From contig JAKNDB010000090.1 of NCBI GenBank assembly GCA_024305405.1, positions 1-62,738 on the forward strand: a DNA stretch of 62,738 bases. Reading direction: 5' to 3'. The position numbers and the translations under genes were made by a program. Source of the stretch: Dirofilaria immitis. Lineage: Eukaryota > Nematoda > Chromadorea > Rhabditida > Onchocercidae. Position 1 is the stretch's first letter. Each line of letters begins with the position of its first letter. Below the pieces are notes generated by a model. It saw only the letters and a program-made list of their open reading frames with translations. It made no database searches and was not told the DNA's origin. Below are positions 28,446 to 46,881 of this stretch, piece after piece.

Positions 28446-28603
28446 CTCTTACTTGAGCTATATATTAATTTTATTCAAATCTGATCTCTTACCTGAGCTT
28501 TTAATAACTCTACTCAAATTTGATGACTTACCTAAGCTATTTGTTAATTTCAATCAAATTTCAGCTTTCACCTGAGCTATTTGTTAATTTCACATAATTT
28601 TAT
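28446..28603. repeat. About 39-bp minisatellite, four imperfect units
   Basis: Each unit contains CTTACCTGAGCTATTTGTTA or a close variant, followed by an AAATTTGAT-like tail. Confidence 0.8.
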
Positions 28604-29929
28604 ATTGTTTTTAAGTTGTAACCTTTATTGCTATATGAGAAAAGCAAAATTATACAGTATATAAATCATTATTTGATAATCAGTTGGCAATTTACGCCTA
28701 TGAATTTTAATTTGAAGTGATTTTTCAAGATTATAAAAAGTAAATATCCCATTATATTCCAAATAATCAAGCATGAATATCTTAAATTTTCTAAATGATA
28801 GATAGAATCTCTTACTTTATGAATACTTTGTTTTATTTTAAATATTCATAATAAAATAACACCAACTATCTAATAAATTTCATAACATTATATTTTTTCA
28901 TTTCGTTTCGATTAATTTAATTTCATTAAAATAATACAAAAATGGAATTGGATATAAAATTGAATTGTGAAATTGGAAATTAAATAAAATAATAATACGC
29001 GCAAAATTAGATATTAAAGTGAAAGATATTATTATTATTTATAATTCATTAATACATAATTATTGTCATTACAACAAATTATATCTGAGCCATATTTATT
29101 GTAATAATATTAACAATTATCAAGAAATATCAATCATAATTATCGCATAGCTATTTAATTTGTTTTATAGTCCCAAATTATGCTAAATCATACAAAAAAA
29201 TAATAGCAATTTCACTGTATTATGCTGAGCTTTTTTGAACTTTGAACTTACTTTTTTGCATAAAACTTTTATCCGATAATTTTTCCATAAAAGTTCTACC
29301 GTTTTTTTAATTATATAAAGGAAATAAATATACGATAACTGCTGATAAAAACTAATTCCGTTTAACAAAAATATTGATGTTTTTTTAAATTGATTATTTG
29401 CAAGACGAGGAGAAATTATCTCGACACTTTTCTCGAGAGTGTAATTTCGTCAACAAAGCAATCGTAAAAGATAGAATTCAATTGAGATCAAATTTTACTT
29501 CGGCTATTTTCATATGACACAGTCAAAAAAGAAAAAAATAGTTCAAAAAATTTTCAAATATTATCACATCGACTATGCTAACAAATTATTTATAATTTCA
29601 ATTAAGTGTTACTATAAATTTCAAAAAAAAGAATTTTTTTTGAATTAATTATGCTCGAATTTATGTTGCATATAAATATATACTTTTATTTTTTTTCATT
29701 TTTAATTATCATTTACTTATTTAATTTTATATTCAATAGCATATATATATCATACTTATAATTAGTAAAAATAAGGAAATTTCGCTTATAGTAATTTTTT
29801 TTTAAAATAATGCAAAATTATCCATTTATTTTTTCTAATACGATATTTCAAAAATGCAATACAAATCTAAAATAATAAAATTTTCAAAAATTTAATATTT
29901 ATTATTATTTGTAAATTTGCTAAATTAAA

Positions 29930-30063
<134 letters not shown>

Positions 30064-32110
30064 ATAAGATCAGTCCTGAATATTGTTGCAAATATATTAA
30101 TTAAAAATTTATTATATCTAATGTAGAAAATTTTACTTTTTCTTTAAATTGTAATTTAATTTAGCAATTTTTCTTTTGAAATTTATGTAGTATTTAATTG
30201 AGATGAATTTTAGAAGGACCTATTTCATTCATCTTCGCAATTGTTCGTTATGTGTGTCGTTTCGATTGCTTTTTGAAATTTCATCAGTTGACATTCTACT
30301 TATTAAATTTTTTTCCTTTTTTTTGTTAACATATTTTGAAATCATTAATCACTCATTAGATCATTGATAATTCAATTAAAAAAGATATTATAGAAGGAGT
30401 AATATAAAATATATCAAATTTCAAATTACAATTATATTCCAATACGAATTAATAATTTTTAAATATTAATAATAAAAATATACATATATGTCATTTGTTA
30501 ATTTTGAAATTGTCAATAATCTCAAATAAATAAATTAAAAGTAAAGAATTGTTTGTTATTTGATAGTACTCAGTTATATTTATTTTATTGAAAATGTCAT
30601 TCGATAAAAATAAGTATTCAAGTTCTTGATACAAGTGATATAAGTAAAAATTCTAAACATTACATTGATAAAAGGAACAGGAAATAATTTGCGGGCAATA
30701 ATGATTGATTTCGTTTTTCAATTACATCAAATTTTCTCCATCAATCATATAATTTCTAATTTATTATTCCATTATTCAATAATTTTCTAAAATGATTGTT
30801 TTGCTTCTCATGTTTACATATTAACTAAATATACAATATATGTTGTATTATATTGCAATTAATTTCATTTATATATTCTTACTTCAATTATTGTTATTTT
30901 AATTATTATTATTGTTATGTCTCTTTCGGATATCATTTTAATTTATCAAATTCAACGCAGCAATACTAAATTTAAAAATGAATTTCATTCACAATAAATT
31001 ACTTGAAATCATTTGCAAATGAAAATTGATTTCTTGTTTGGCATACACAAAAATTAGCATTAATTTAAAAAAAATATGAATACAAAAATATTTGAAATAT
31101 AAATTATTCAGGTGACTATCAGTCTTTTTTTTGATTATAAAAATGATAATTTTAATGTCAACAAAACTTTTTTTAAAAAACTACTAAAATAACAAAAAAA
31201 AGTTCTGGAAAAGAAAAAGAATTGTTGAAATTATAAGAAACCAAGAAAAAAACTTTTTTCAAAAATGATTACAGAAATTATAGGAAACTTTTCGGTGGAA
31301 GCATTTTTTTCAAAGTTATTTTTGATTATTCTTGAAACGAAATACTCTGAAGATACTTTTTTTCTTCCAAACAATACTTTAAATTATGTAAATAATATTT
31401 CGATAGGAAGATGGGAGAATGGATAAATATTTGATGAAAAAAAAAGAAAATAAAAAGTATGAATGCGAAACTTTTTTTTAAATTATTGCTGTGACTTCGA
31501 GAAATAATACAAAATTTTGAGCATTTTCGAATGAAAAAATTGTAATATTTTTGAGCGCGACCTTTGAACTCAAGTTTTACGAAAAAAATAACTTTTTAAT
31601 TGTAAAATAACATCCTTTCCCTCAATTTTTTTAAACTTTTCGTTAAACTTAAACCGAGAAAATTGCATTAAATTAATTTTTAAATTTGATTTTTTTCCAA
31701 AAAGTTTTATTTTAAAATTATATTATTACAAGTTAGTTGTGATATTTTTTGATAAATTTATTGGTAATAAATTTTTTTCCTGTTTTCATTAAATTTCTCT
31801 GAACTTTTACTTTAATAGAAAGGTCATTTGATTCACTTTATTAATTTATTTTTAATCAAAAATTTTACCTTTATCATGATCGTTCTGCAATTTTTACTCC
31901 AATAATATTTTTCCTTTTTTCTTGGGAATATTCAAATGTTTTAGAATTTATGATGAAATTATTTTGATAAAACAATCATTTTCGAATATGTTAGTAAAAA
32001 ACGATTATCACTAGAATAATTTTTGGTTATTTAAAAATTATCCCATATTAATATTAATTTGATGCGAGGCATAATTTTCAGATATCATACAAAATGATTT
32101 CACTTGATAG

Positions 32111-37325
<5,215 letters not shown>

Positions 37326-37998
37326 AATAAATTAATAATCAACGAATAATAAATTAATTATTTTTTAATAAATTTTAATTAAATTTTTTATATAAATTTT
37401 TACTCAGAAAAATATCACATCGTCAGGTTTTTTTAAATATCTAATACTATTATTTCATAAATGCAATCATTCATTGAACATTTGAAATAACTAATTTAAT
37501 TTAGAAAAAATATTAGAAATAAAATTGGAATTTCATAATGCTATTGAATTAAACGATTTTGAATAATGCAATGAAAATTTTGAGTAAAAAGTCCAAAAGA
37601 AATATATAATTTACGGTATGATTAAATTTTTGTTTAATCCATCATATCAATTCATTTTTATATCTTTTTCACTATTATTTATCCTTCTCGTACATTACTT
37701 TCCGTTCTTTTTTTTTTCTCGATAAATTCAGTTAACTTAAGTAAAAGTGAAGCACTTTTAATTTCTTTACAATCTTCTATTTCTCTATGTAAACATTCCT
37801 TTTTATTTTTTCTTTTTATTTGTTTGTTTACATATCATTTCACATTTATTATCAAGGTTGTACCGCCTTAGATCGTATTTGACTATTTAGTCATAATTTA
37901 ATCAAAAAAAAAAATTGGAAATTGTCGTTGCGACATTATCGAAGTGTTTGTTTCGCAAGTTGTTGATTAAAAATTTGAATAACAAAATATGAATTATT
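37326..37998. other. Tyrosinase 3' flank up to the right-arm junction
   Basis: AT-rich, no gene. It ends at GAATTATT, directly before the shared sequence ACAATATCGGT that opens the right arm. Confidence 0.6.
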
Positions 37999-38362
37999 AC
38001 AATATCGGTGTAACGTTATGTAACCAAGAAGCAATCGCATCCAAGAATCTCCATCACTTACTAAAATCTTGTTAGATCAATACTTGATTCATCTAGAATT
38101 ATTACTCCTTTACAAAACTGTGCAACTCCCAGAGAAGTCAAACCATTACCATCCAATTTTATGCCACGAATCATGTAGCAACTTTGCTACTTCATAACAA
38201 AGAATACAATACTGCCAATTATAAATACTATCCTGGAACCTTCAGATCCGCTTAGAACCTATAAGATATCAAACTATGTATTTTGTGTGAAACATATACA
38301 AATACAAAAACAAATTTATTGCAAAACGTTCACAAAACACGACATAAATAACAAATACAAAT

Positions 38363-39570
<1,208 letters not shown>

Positions 39571-40086
39571 TTAACACATATTCATTAGTTTGAAGTGAGA
39601 AATAAAAAACCAAGGCAAGAATTATAAGCAAAAATGCTACAGAAACTTAACAAATTAAAAAAGAAAAAAATAAAAGTAAAAACCACAATCTCCAACTTTT
39701 AGTAGTTAACAGCAAATAATTTTAATATCAATAATTTCAACAATATGTATCTATAAGAGAAAAAAGACGTATATATTAAAATATTTTAAACTAATCTAAA
39801 CGAAAGCTACAATAGTACACTACCCCCACCCATACTAAATAATGGAAACTTCGCCAACTGACGACCTCAACCTCCAATTATACCCTGAAATTAAACATAG
39901 ATGATACAGTCTGATCATGTCGCGAAATGAAATATTGTATCTCGCTCGGTTTTGTTAGACAATATCCCAATATAATGTTAACTGCGCTTTTAGAGTATTT
40001 ACCGATATGATTTAGCCGAGTCAAGAAACTCAGCAAACGTAATTAATTCAATAGCTCAATCAACACATCAACAAGGTCAGGAAATT

Positions 40087-40760
40087 TTGCTTTTATGTAA
40101 AGAAATTGAAATAATTAACCGGATCATGCCGGAAAATCATGAAGAAGTTTTAGTACTATTTGATATAGCATCACAGTCATCTTTTATATCGACAAAATTA
40201 GCAAACCGATTAAGGTTAGAAAGAAAAGAAACGGAAAATCTAAGTATTTCTTCATTTGGTAATAAATTCCCGAGGTTACATCAAACTACTAAAGTGGATA
40301 TCGGAGTAAAAACCGTCGACTCGGAAATTATAACTATTAATACTTATGTATTAGACTACCTAACGGACAAATTAAAGGTAATTAAATCAAACTATCAAGA
40401 TTTACTGCGCATGATAAGTCTAGAACAACTAGACCACGGAGGAGATTGGAAAAACCCGATATACTTATTGGAGCCGACTACTTTTTTGACTTTATGTCAC
40501 CATATGAATTCTACAAGACGTCATCACGGTTCTATGTAATTCTAACAAAGGTTGGTCCTATAGTAACTGGGATTGGATACATTAAAAACTATTGTAGTAG
40601 TAAGACTTCAGACAGAATAGACAAAATTTCTGTTGAGGACAAAACAATGAAAGTAGGTAATGTCACTACGACTTCAGATATAGAACAATTTTGGAAGCTT
40701 GAACTGATAGGTATTCAAGAACAACCAAATGCCAGTGATGATGAAAAGGCATTAGAATAA
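40087..40760 (+). pseudogene. BEL protease region (defective)
   Basis: A retropepsin-like domain around residues 15-40 of the first frame: LFDIASQSSFIS occupies the place where the family has an Asp-Ser/Thr-Gly catalytic motif, so the active-site triad is not canonical. The second frame (from 40,446) continues with DILIGADYFFDF and GPIVTGIGYI, which are typical of the BEL protease-RT linker. The two overlap out of frame, showing a frameshift between about 40,390 and 40,460. Confidence 0.8.
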
Positions 40761-40859
40761 TTTAAAAAAGGGATCACAAAAAGAAATAACAGATATCAAG
40801 TTCGTTGGCCCTGGAAGGATTCAAAGGTGAGTTTAAAACGATAATTACGGTCTTTGTTT

Positions 40860-41590
40860 CGGAAGGCTGAAAATATTAGTTAAACGACTTCGGACTGACA
40901 AACTACTATTTAATCGATACAATGAAGTAATTCTACAACAAGTGCAATCCAATATAATTGAAGAAGTGACTCCAAACATGAATCAGAGTGGTGTTATACA
41001 TTATTTGCCTCATCACGAAGTATTAACACCGGGTAAATCGACAACGAAATTAAGGATTGTTTACGACGCTTCAGCCAGACTAAAGGTATGAAAAGCTTAA
41101 ATAATGTTTTATACCGCGGCCCGATTACCCTCCCCGACTTGGTAGGTGTATTACTTCGTTTTAGGACGATGGAAAATGTTATAATAGCCGATATTGAAAA
41201 GGCATTCTTGCAATTGGAATTATTTCCATCAGAGCGAAACTGCACTCGATTCTTATGGTTGAAGAATATTCAAGGAGAAGTAACTGACGACAATATAGTA
41301 TGTTATCGTTTCCAAAGGGTTCCATTTGGGATCATATCATCCCCATTTTTACTTTCAGCGACTCTTAATTATCATTTAGAAACTCATGGAAGCGAAATTG
41401 CCCTGGAAATTAGAAAAAATCTCTATGTCGATAACATTATACTGCCAACTAAAGGAACCGAGGAAGCACTCAAAAACTATGAAAAAATGAAATCCATCTT
41501 CACAGAAGCTTCAATGAATATAAGGAATTTTTGTCAAACAATGAAGAATTCAACAAATCCATTCCCGTGCATGATCGAGCAGAGGTAAAC
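40860..41590 (+). pseudogene. BEL reverse transcriptase (broken)
   Basis: RT fingers begin before 41,085 ([23 protein letters not shown]). After a frame break, the palm continues from 41,088 with [30 protein letters not shown] and NLYVDNIIL. The box is YVDN where active enzymes commonly have YVDD. With the frame breaks this indicates a non-functional copy. Confidence 0.88.
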
Positions 41591-41615
41591 CAATTAAAAG
41601 AATCATCGGCATTAA

Positions 41616-42149
41616 TTGGAATCCCAAAAAGATATCATCCAAATCATTTTAAAACCATGGAATGGAATAAAACTGACAAAACGAACAATTTTACAATTTA
41701 TAGCAGCTCAGTATGATCCATTAGGATTCCTTCTTCCGACTATGGTGCAATTCAAACTATTCCTTCAACATTTATGGAAAACGAACTACACTTTGGATCA
41801 ATCTATAAGTGAAGAAGACGAAGAAACTTGGGAATGTCTAATAAAAGAATGGTCAACAGACATAAAGGATCTACCACGGTGTGTAATACATCCCTCAGAA
41901 CAAATGCAGCTCCATGTTTTCACAGACGCGTCAAGTCTGGCCTATTCTGCAGCTATATATGTGCGAAACTATGGAATTGAAGGTGTTAAAACATCGCTTA
42001 TATTCGCAAAATCACGGATCGCACCAATTAAAGGTATTACCATACCTCGATTGGAATTATTAGCAATAATTGTTGGAGTAAGAGCAGTCCATTTTGTTAT
42101 AAATCAACTGAATCTAGAAAAGGTGCCAGTTACCCTATGGTCTGAATAG
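41616..42149 (+). pseudogene. BEL RNase H / Pao-type region, ends at integrase deletion
   Basis: Contains the Pao-type linker ([12 protein letters not shown]) and an RNase H-like start ([16 protein letters not shown]), with [18 protein letters not shown] further on, a hallmark of this region. The frame stops at 42,147-42,149, shortly after VTLWSE. Integrase should follow, but the next frame is env-like, so about 1.5 kb of the usual element is deleted. Confidence 0.85.
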
Positions 42150-42160
42150 ATGGAAAGAAA

Positions 42161-43386
42161 TTGATTCAAGTATCACCTAATAAATGGATTACAAATAACG
42201 AATTGCAGTACTCCTATGGTTGGTTAGGAGTTAGATGTCAATCAACCACTAACTTCATATTTATAAAGGACGAGATATTCCTTTACGACGGTAAGGGATT
42301 ACTATCAGATTTTGATAATGTTGAACGTTGTACTGCAATCAGTGGGAAATGTGTGACCAATAATGGTATTGTCCTATGGGATGAAGAAATGGGAAAATCA
42401 TGTCCGTACAGGAAAATTGATGAATTTGATGCCCAACTATCCGGAAGTCATGTGATTATAGACAAACTACAGACCTCATTCATATTTAAGGAAAACGGAA
42501 TCATCCTGAATTCAAATTGTAATTTTAGCGAGCCATACTTAATGAATGGCGATATTATCATCGACAAAGGAACCAATAATTTAGCCAACAACATACGAAA
42601 ACAAAGGTCTGATCCAGAGGGTGAGTTAATTATGAAGGAAGTAAATGAAAGGGAAGAAACAGAATTAGATAAGTTTGATCCAAGGAATATTAAATATCAA
42701 TATCTTTTCGACGTGTTGCAGATAGAATTTAAGAAACAATTGACTAAACTGTATCAGAGAAGCTGCCAAAACTGAAACAACTTATTATTATTGATTGAAT
42801 GGTTATCGACTATCAATCCAACACTGGCTGTTAAACTATTGTTGCAAAGAAACGATATAATAGCAAAACGAATTAAAGGAAAACTGTTAATAGCTCCCTG
42901 TAGTTTCAATGCCTCTGAATGGAAAACTTAGATTTCAAAGCAGGTATAGTGAGCAAATTCGAAATTGAGAAAATTAACGCAGATTTTGAGATATTAGCCC
43001 AAACACTCGGAATAACGAATCCAGTACATGGTCCAACACGAGAGGAATCTTTACGGGAACTAATAGTTGAACAAGGGGAAGAATTGGTAAATCAACTAGA
43101 GACCGAATTCGATGAAACCACTGAATTAATAGAACAAGAATTATCAGAAGTTATGAAACGTTGGAAACTGATCACTTTTAGTATAATTGTTTTCGTAATA
43201 TTAATCATGATAATTGTTATCAAACTAAAATTTGAATTAATTCGATCTCTTTGTCGTTTTCTCTGTATTAGAACCTCAAATCGAAGGGTAGACAATTCTA
43301 TGGAACTTGTACGGGTTCCTACACCCAAAAGAGGGATCAAGAACCACCCAACACCATTCAATACTTTCCCATTGTTCTTTCCTTAA
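42161..43386 (+). pseudogene. Env-like glycoprotein region of the BEL element (two frames)
   Basis: The first frame (42,161-42,775) is Cys-containing (GVRCQ, ERCTAISGKCV, SCPYR, SNCNF). The second (42,919-43,386) ends with a strong hydrophobic segment at about 43,165-43,225 followed by a basic Cys-containing tail, as in a type I envelope protein. The frames are separated by about 140 bp with stops. Nematode BEL elements such as Ascaris Tas are known to carry an env-like third frame. Assignment here rests on position, cysteines and the membrane segment only. Confidence 0.6.
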
Positions 43387-43413
43387 ATAGCCCTTCATCC
43401 CGTTTCCTCGGGA

Positions 43414-43829
43414 ATGTCGGGAAACCGAGAGGAAATTAATTCAAATTTATTCCTAAAAATACATTTTTGTAACAAATAATTAATTCATTAACGATTCCTG
43501 TTTCTCACACTAATCCGTCAACGATTTCCTGTTTTTGCACTAATCAAAATATTTATGTAAATTTTCTTATTCATCATTCACCCAAATTCCTTTCCCACAT
43601 TTATTCCTCTCAAAATATCTGTTTTATCTATTTACAAATCTTACCAATCCAAATTTTTCTCTCATCACGCCCCTTTTATCACCCTATATAAACACAACCA
43701 CAGCGACAGATTTAAGCTTGTTTGTTTTCATTTCCTTTGCTCCAGTTTGCGACTTGTTTTCTTTTCTTTTTTCTAATAAAATTTTCGTCACTTATTGATT
43801 ATCCCCGCAATAAAGACTTCCACAACAAA
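43414..43829 (+). repeat. 3' LTR of the BEL element
   Basis: The right edge ends in CCACAACA directly before arm sequence AATTTGTCC. Inside are a TATATAAACACA box (about 43,684) and AATAAA-type signals. The left edge is uncertain: TGTCGGG at 43,415 or TGTAACAAAT at about 43,468 would both give TG...CA ends. No matching 5' LTR exists in the window. Confidence 0.7.
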
Positions 43830-43902
43830 TTTGTCCAGTTTAATTATGTAAATAAATTAAGCATATACAAATGAACTAAATATATTGACAGTTTACTAAA
43901 AT

Positions 43903-45353
43903 TCAAAAGTGCCAACGCCCTTCTTTTGGTTTATATCCGAGTTTATTAGCTACACCTTCATAAACGGGTGATTCTGCATATGCACAATATTGAGGTGGAT
44001 CTGTGTATCGTCGTTTTTTTACCTGCAACTCATCAAACAAAAGATAGATTTGAATAACATAAATAGCTTACTAATAAAGTTACAGAAAATTCTAAATTTT
44101 ATGAATATTGATTTGAATCAACTGTAGTTTGATGTAAATATTTTCCAAAGTATAGATATCTTTATGAAATTCAGTGAAATTTATCAAAAAGTGTCTTTGA
44201 CTATCAAGAATTTACAATGTCATTTAATTACTGAAAAAATTGCACCTTAACATGAGAACCGTCACAAAGCGGACGGTTTTTTGTTGCTTTACAGCCACAC
44301 ACACTATATTCGCCATCTTTTTCAACTTCGAAATGTAAGGGTCTTAATGTTGTGACACCTTCTGCAGAATGACTGCCATCACACCATGGCTAAAAGTCAC
44401 AATTATCATGATTTCAATGGATTACAAAAAGAACCAAATAATAGTTTGATGAAATTATTGAAATCATCAAGAAAAAGTCATAAGTTCGTATCGTAATCCA
44501 CAATTTTATAAAAAGTAAAAATCGGACAAAATGTTTGCTAAATTATTTACAAAAAACTCAAGGTTTACTTGCTTTCCGGAGAGACCGCATGAACACCAGG
44601 AATATCGCTCCCCTTTACGTAGTTTTAGTATTATTGGTTTTCATCCAAACATATACCTATTTCGGGATACCAAGCGGCCGAAGGATTTAATAATTTCACT
44701 TCACTTTTTGTACGAGACAGAATTTTGAAAGCCTAAAATTTAAAATTAAGATTCTTGAATGTCGCATAAAATAAACTTAATTTTTGAAATAAATGAGAAT
44801 ATGTGAAGTTATAAAGAAATATAATAATTTTAATTGACTCTGCATAAACTTTAGATCATACTGCAATTTCTGAGCGCTATAATTTATATATGATGAAATC
44901 ATTCAATAAAAATTTCGTCGTTACTAAATAAATGAAGAATGTGTTTAAATAATTACGAAATTATAAACTGATTACTAAAAATCATGAAACGATTATATTT
45001 CATTTAATAGATTATTATGAACATAATTTAAATCACACAATATAAATCCCTTTTTATTAAATATTATTAACTTTTTGAGACTAACTATAACAACTTTCTA
45101 ACCGGTGTAAAATAATTACTTCCAATCAATAATACTGTTTGATTTTTTAATCAACAGTCTATTTAATTTTATTTATTTGCCAAAATCATAGAGAAAGCAA
45201 CAAAAATGACAAAATCTTATCATGAAAAAAAAAAGATACAGAATATAGTAATCAAGAGTTAAATGAAGTTTATTTAACTAATTGAATCATTAAATAACTT
45301 ACGATATGAACGCCTCGGATATTAACTATACTGTCCGATATATTTCTGAACAT
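43903..45353 (-). pseudogene. cisd-3-like: CISD3-like gene, right copy, frameshifted
   Basis: Mirror of 13,326-14,774 with all four exons and splice sites. Exon 2 has one A fewer in the run after GGATG (GGATGAAAACC against GGATGAAAAACC on the left; bases 44,638-44,641), placing the first CDGSH module out of frame. One substitution nearby changes Thr to Ala. The second module is unaffected in sequence. Its stop is only about 74 bp from the BEL LTR end, so the retroelement sits in its 3' flank. Confidence 0.85.
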
Positions 45354-46881
45354 TATCCAATTGAAAACCTATTCAAAATGCTTTAGAAATTTGATAATAA
45401 AAATATTTCTAGCAGAGAGAATACAAACTTTAAAATCGTTCCTTGTGATAAGCTGTTCGATCTGAAAAAAATAAAAAAAAAACATAACAAGAATAGCCTA
45501 TTTTAACATTAAATATCACTCTCTAGAAAAGTTAAAATCAATTAGGACAAGTGCAGTAAAGCAGGCTTCACTTCTAACTATCCATTAATCCTGGGCAAAT
45601 CATCAATATAAACCTCTATACAAATTATAATGCAGCACTATGAAAATTAGTAGCACATTGTAACAAAAATGCTTTAACTTAGAGGAAATCGAGATTCTAT
45701 ATTTAATTTTATTCATTTGTTTTAAATGAATTATCTATATTAATAACATAAGAATATATTAAATATAATTTTAAAAATAATACAAACAAATTATAAATAA
45801 TAAATTTAATTCTAAAAAAAAAAAAAGAAACTAAATAAGATTAAAATCATTGCATAATCAATAAAATTCTTTTTTAATTAATCAAAAAGATTTGAATTTA
45901 AAAAAATAAATTCAAAAGTTTAATTTGAATTTAATTGCTAAATATGTTAGCAAGCAAAATTACTGCTGCATGTTATAGCGCTAATAAGCAAGTAAGTGCA
46001 TGTAAAATATGTTGCATACAAAGGAATATGCAACAAAATGCGCTTTAAAGCTGTTATACGCAATTGCGCAAATTTTGCGGATAATTCAATTTTGAAATTT
46101 TTATTCAATAATTTCGAGGATTCTCGATAAAAAGGATTGAGCGTATTTTTAGACATGTTAAATATTTCTTCAAATATATTTAAGAAATTATATTTTCAAA
46201 TGAATTTTGGGATTTTATCGCATATTTTAGTATAACTCTTTTTTAGGATGTCGGATATATGCATATGTTATATTTCTCTATCATATTATGTCTTCAGTAA
46301 TAACAACGATAGAAGTGATTAAAATAATTTTTGAAATTTTCTTATCTTCTATTGATATCTTAAATAATTTCTGATATCTTCTTATCTGGTATCTTCATAT
46401 CTGATATCTTCAATTTGTCGGGTCTCAATTAGACTGTCGAGAATAATTATTTAAACAAATGATAGTACACGTAAATTTGGATATAAAAGTACGCAATACG
46501 AGAATGATCCAATCTATTGTAGTTAATTGGAAGTACTGATAAAATTAGATGAATTTAACTTATAGTTACTTCGGATAAAAACAGTTACAATAATAAGCTT
46601 ATATAACAATCTTACTTATTCGAGAATTTAACGATATGATAATGTTATAAATGGACAAGTTGAATGTTTCCTAAAATATTTATAAACGAGAATATATATG
46701 GTACTATGTTTCTATCATTGTATATCGAAGTTTGAAATATTTATTTGAAGGATTTGATGGTAAATAAGTTTTTTGCTCCTTTTTTTTCTTGAAATAATCA
46801 ACAATAATTTGTTACTGTTTATAGGAAATAAAATTAATGGATCAGAAGGAATGTAGAGTGAAACATATTCTGATCAAGTGA
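45354..46881. promoter_or_regulatory. Divergent intergenic region (right arm)
   Basis: Near-identical mirror of 11,800-13,325, including the 69-codon open frame (46,156-45,947, minus). No motif was identified. Confidence 0.4.

Larger units (their letters stand above)
40017..43829 (+). mobile_element. 5'-truncated BEL/Pao LTR retroelement with env-like region
   Basis: The element replaces the arm segment corresponding to 14,850-17,228. It starts abruptly at 40,017 inside coding sequence, upstream of the protease. Protease, reverse transcriptase, RNase H, an env-like frame and a single LTR at the 3' end follow. The 5' LTR and gag are absent and the integrase is missing. Frames are broken near 40,450, 40,770-40,860, 41,085, 41,590 and 42,150. 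The clade is called Belpaoviridae in virus taxonomy; this copy is clearly defective. Confidence 0.9.

Noticed and set aside
28446..28603. CRISPR-like array
   Set aside because: Units are adjacent with no unique spacers and the genome is eukaryotic; it is a minisatellite.
44531..44728. 65-codon plus-strand frame
   Set aside because: Antisense of CISD3 exon 2; its left partner (14,146-13,949) reads differently only because of the indel.
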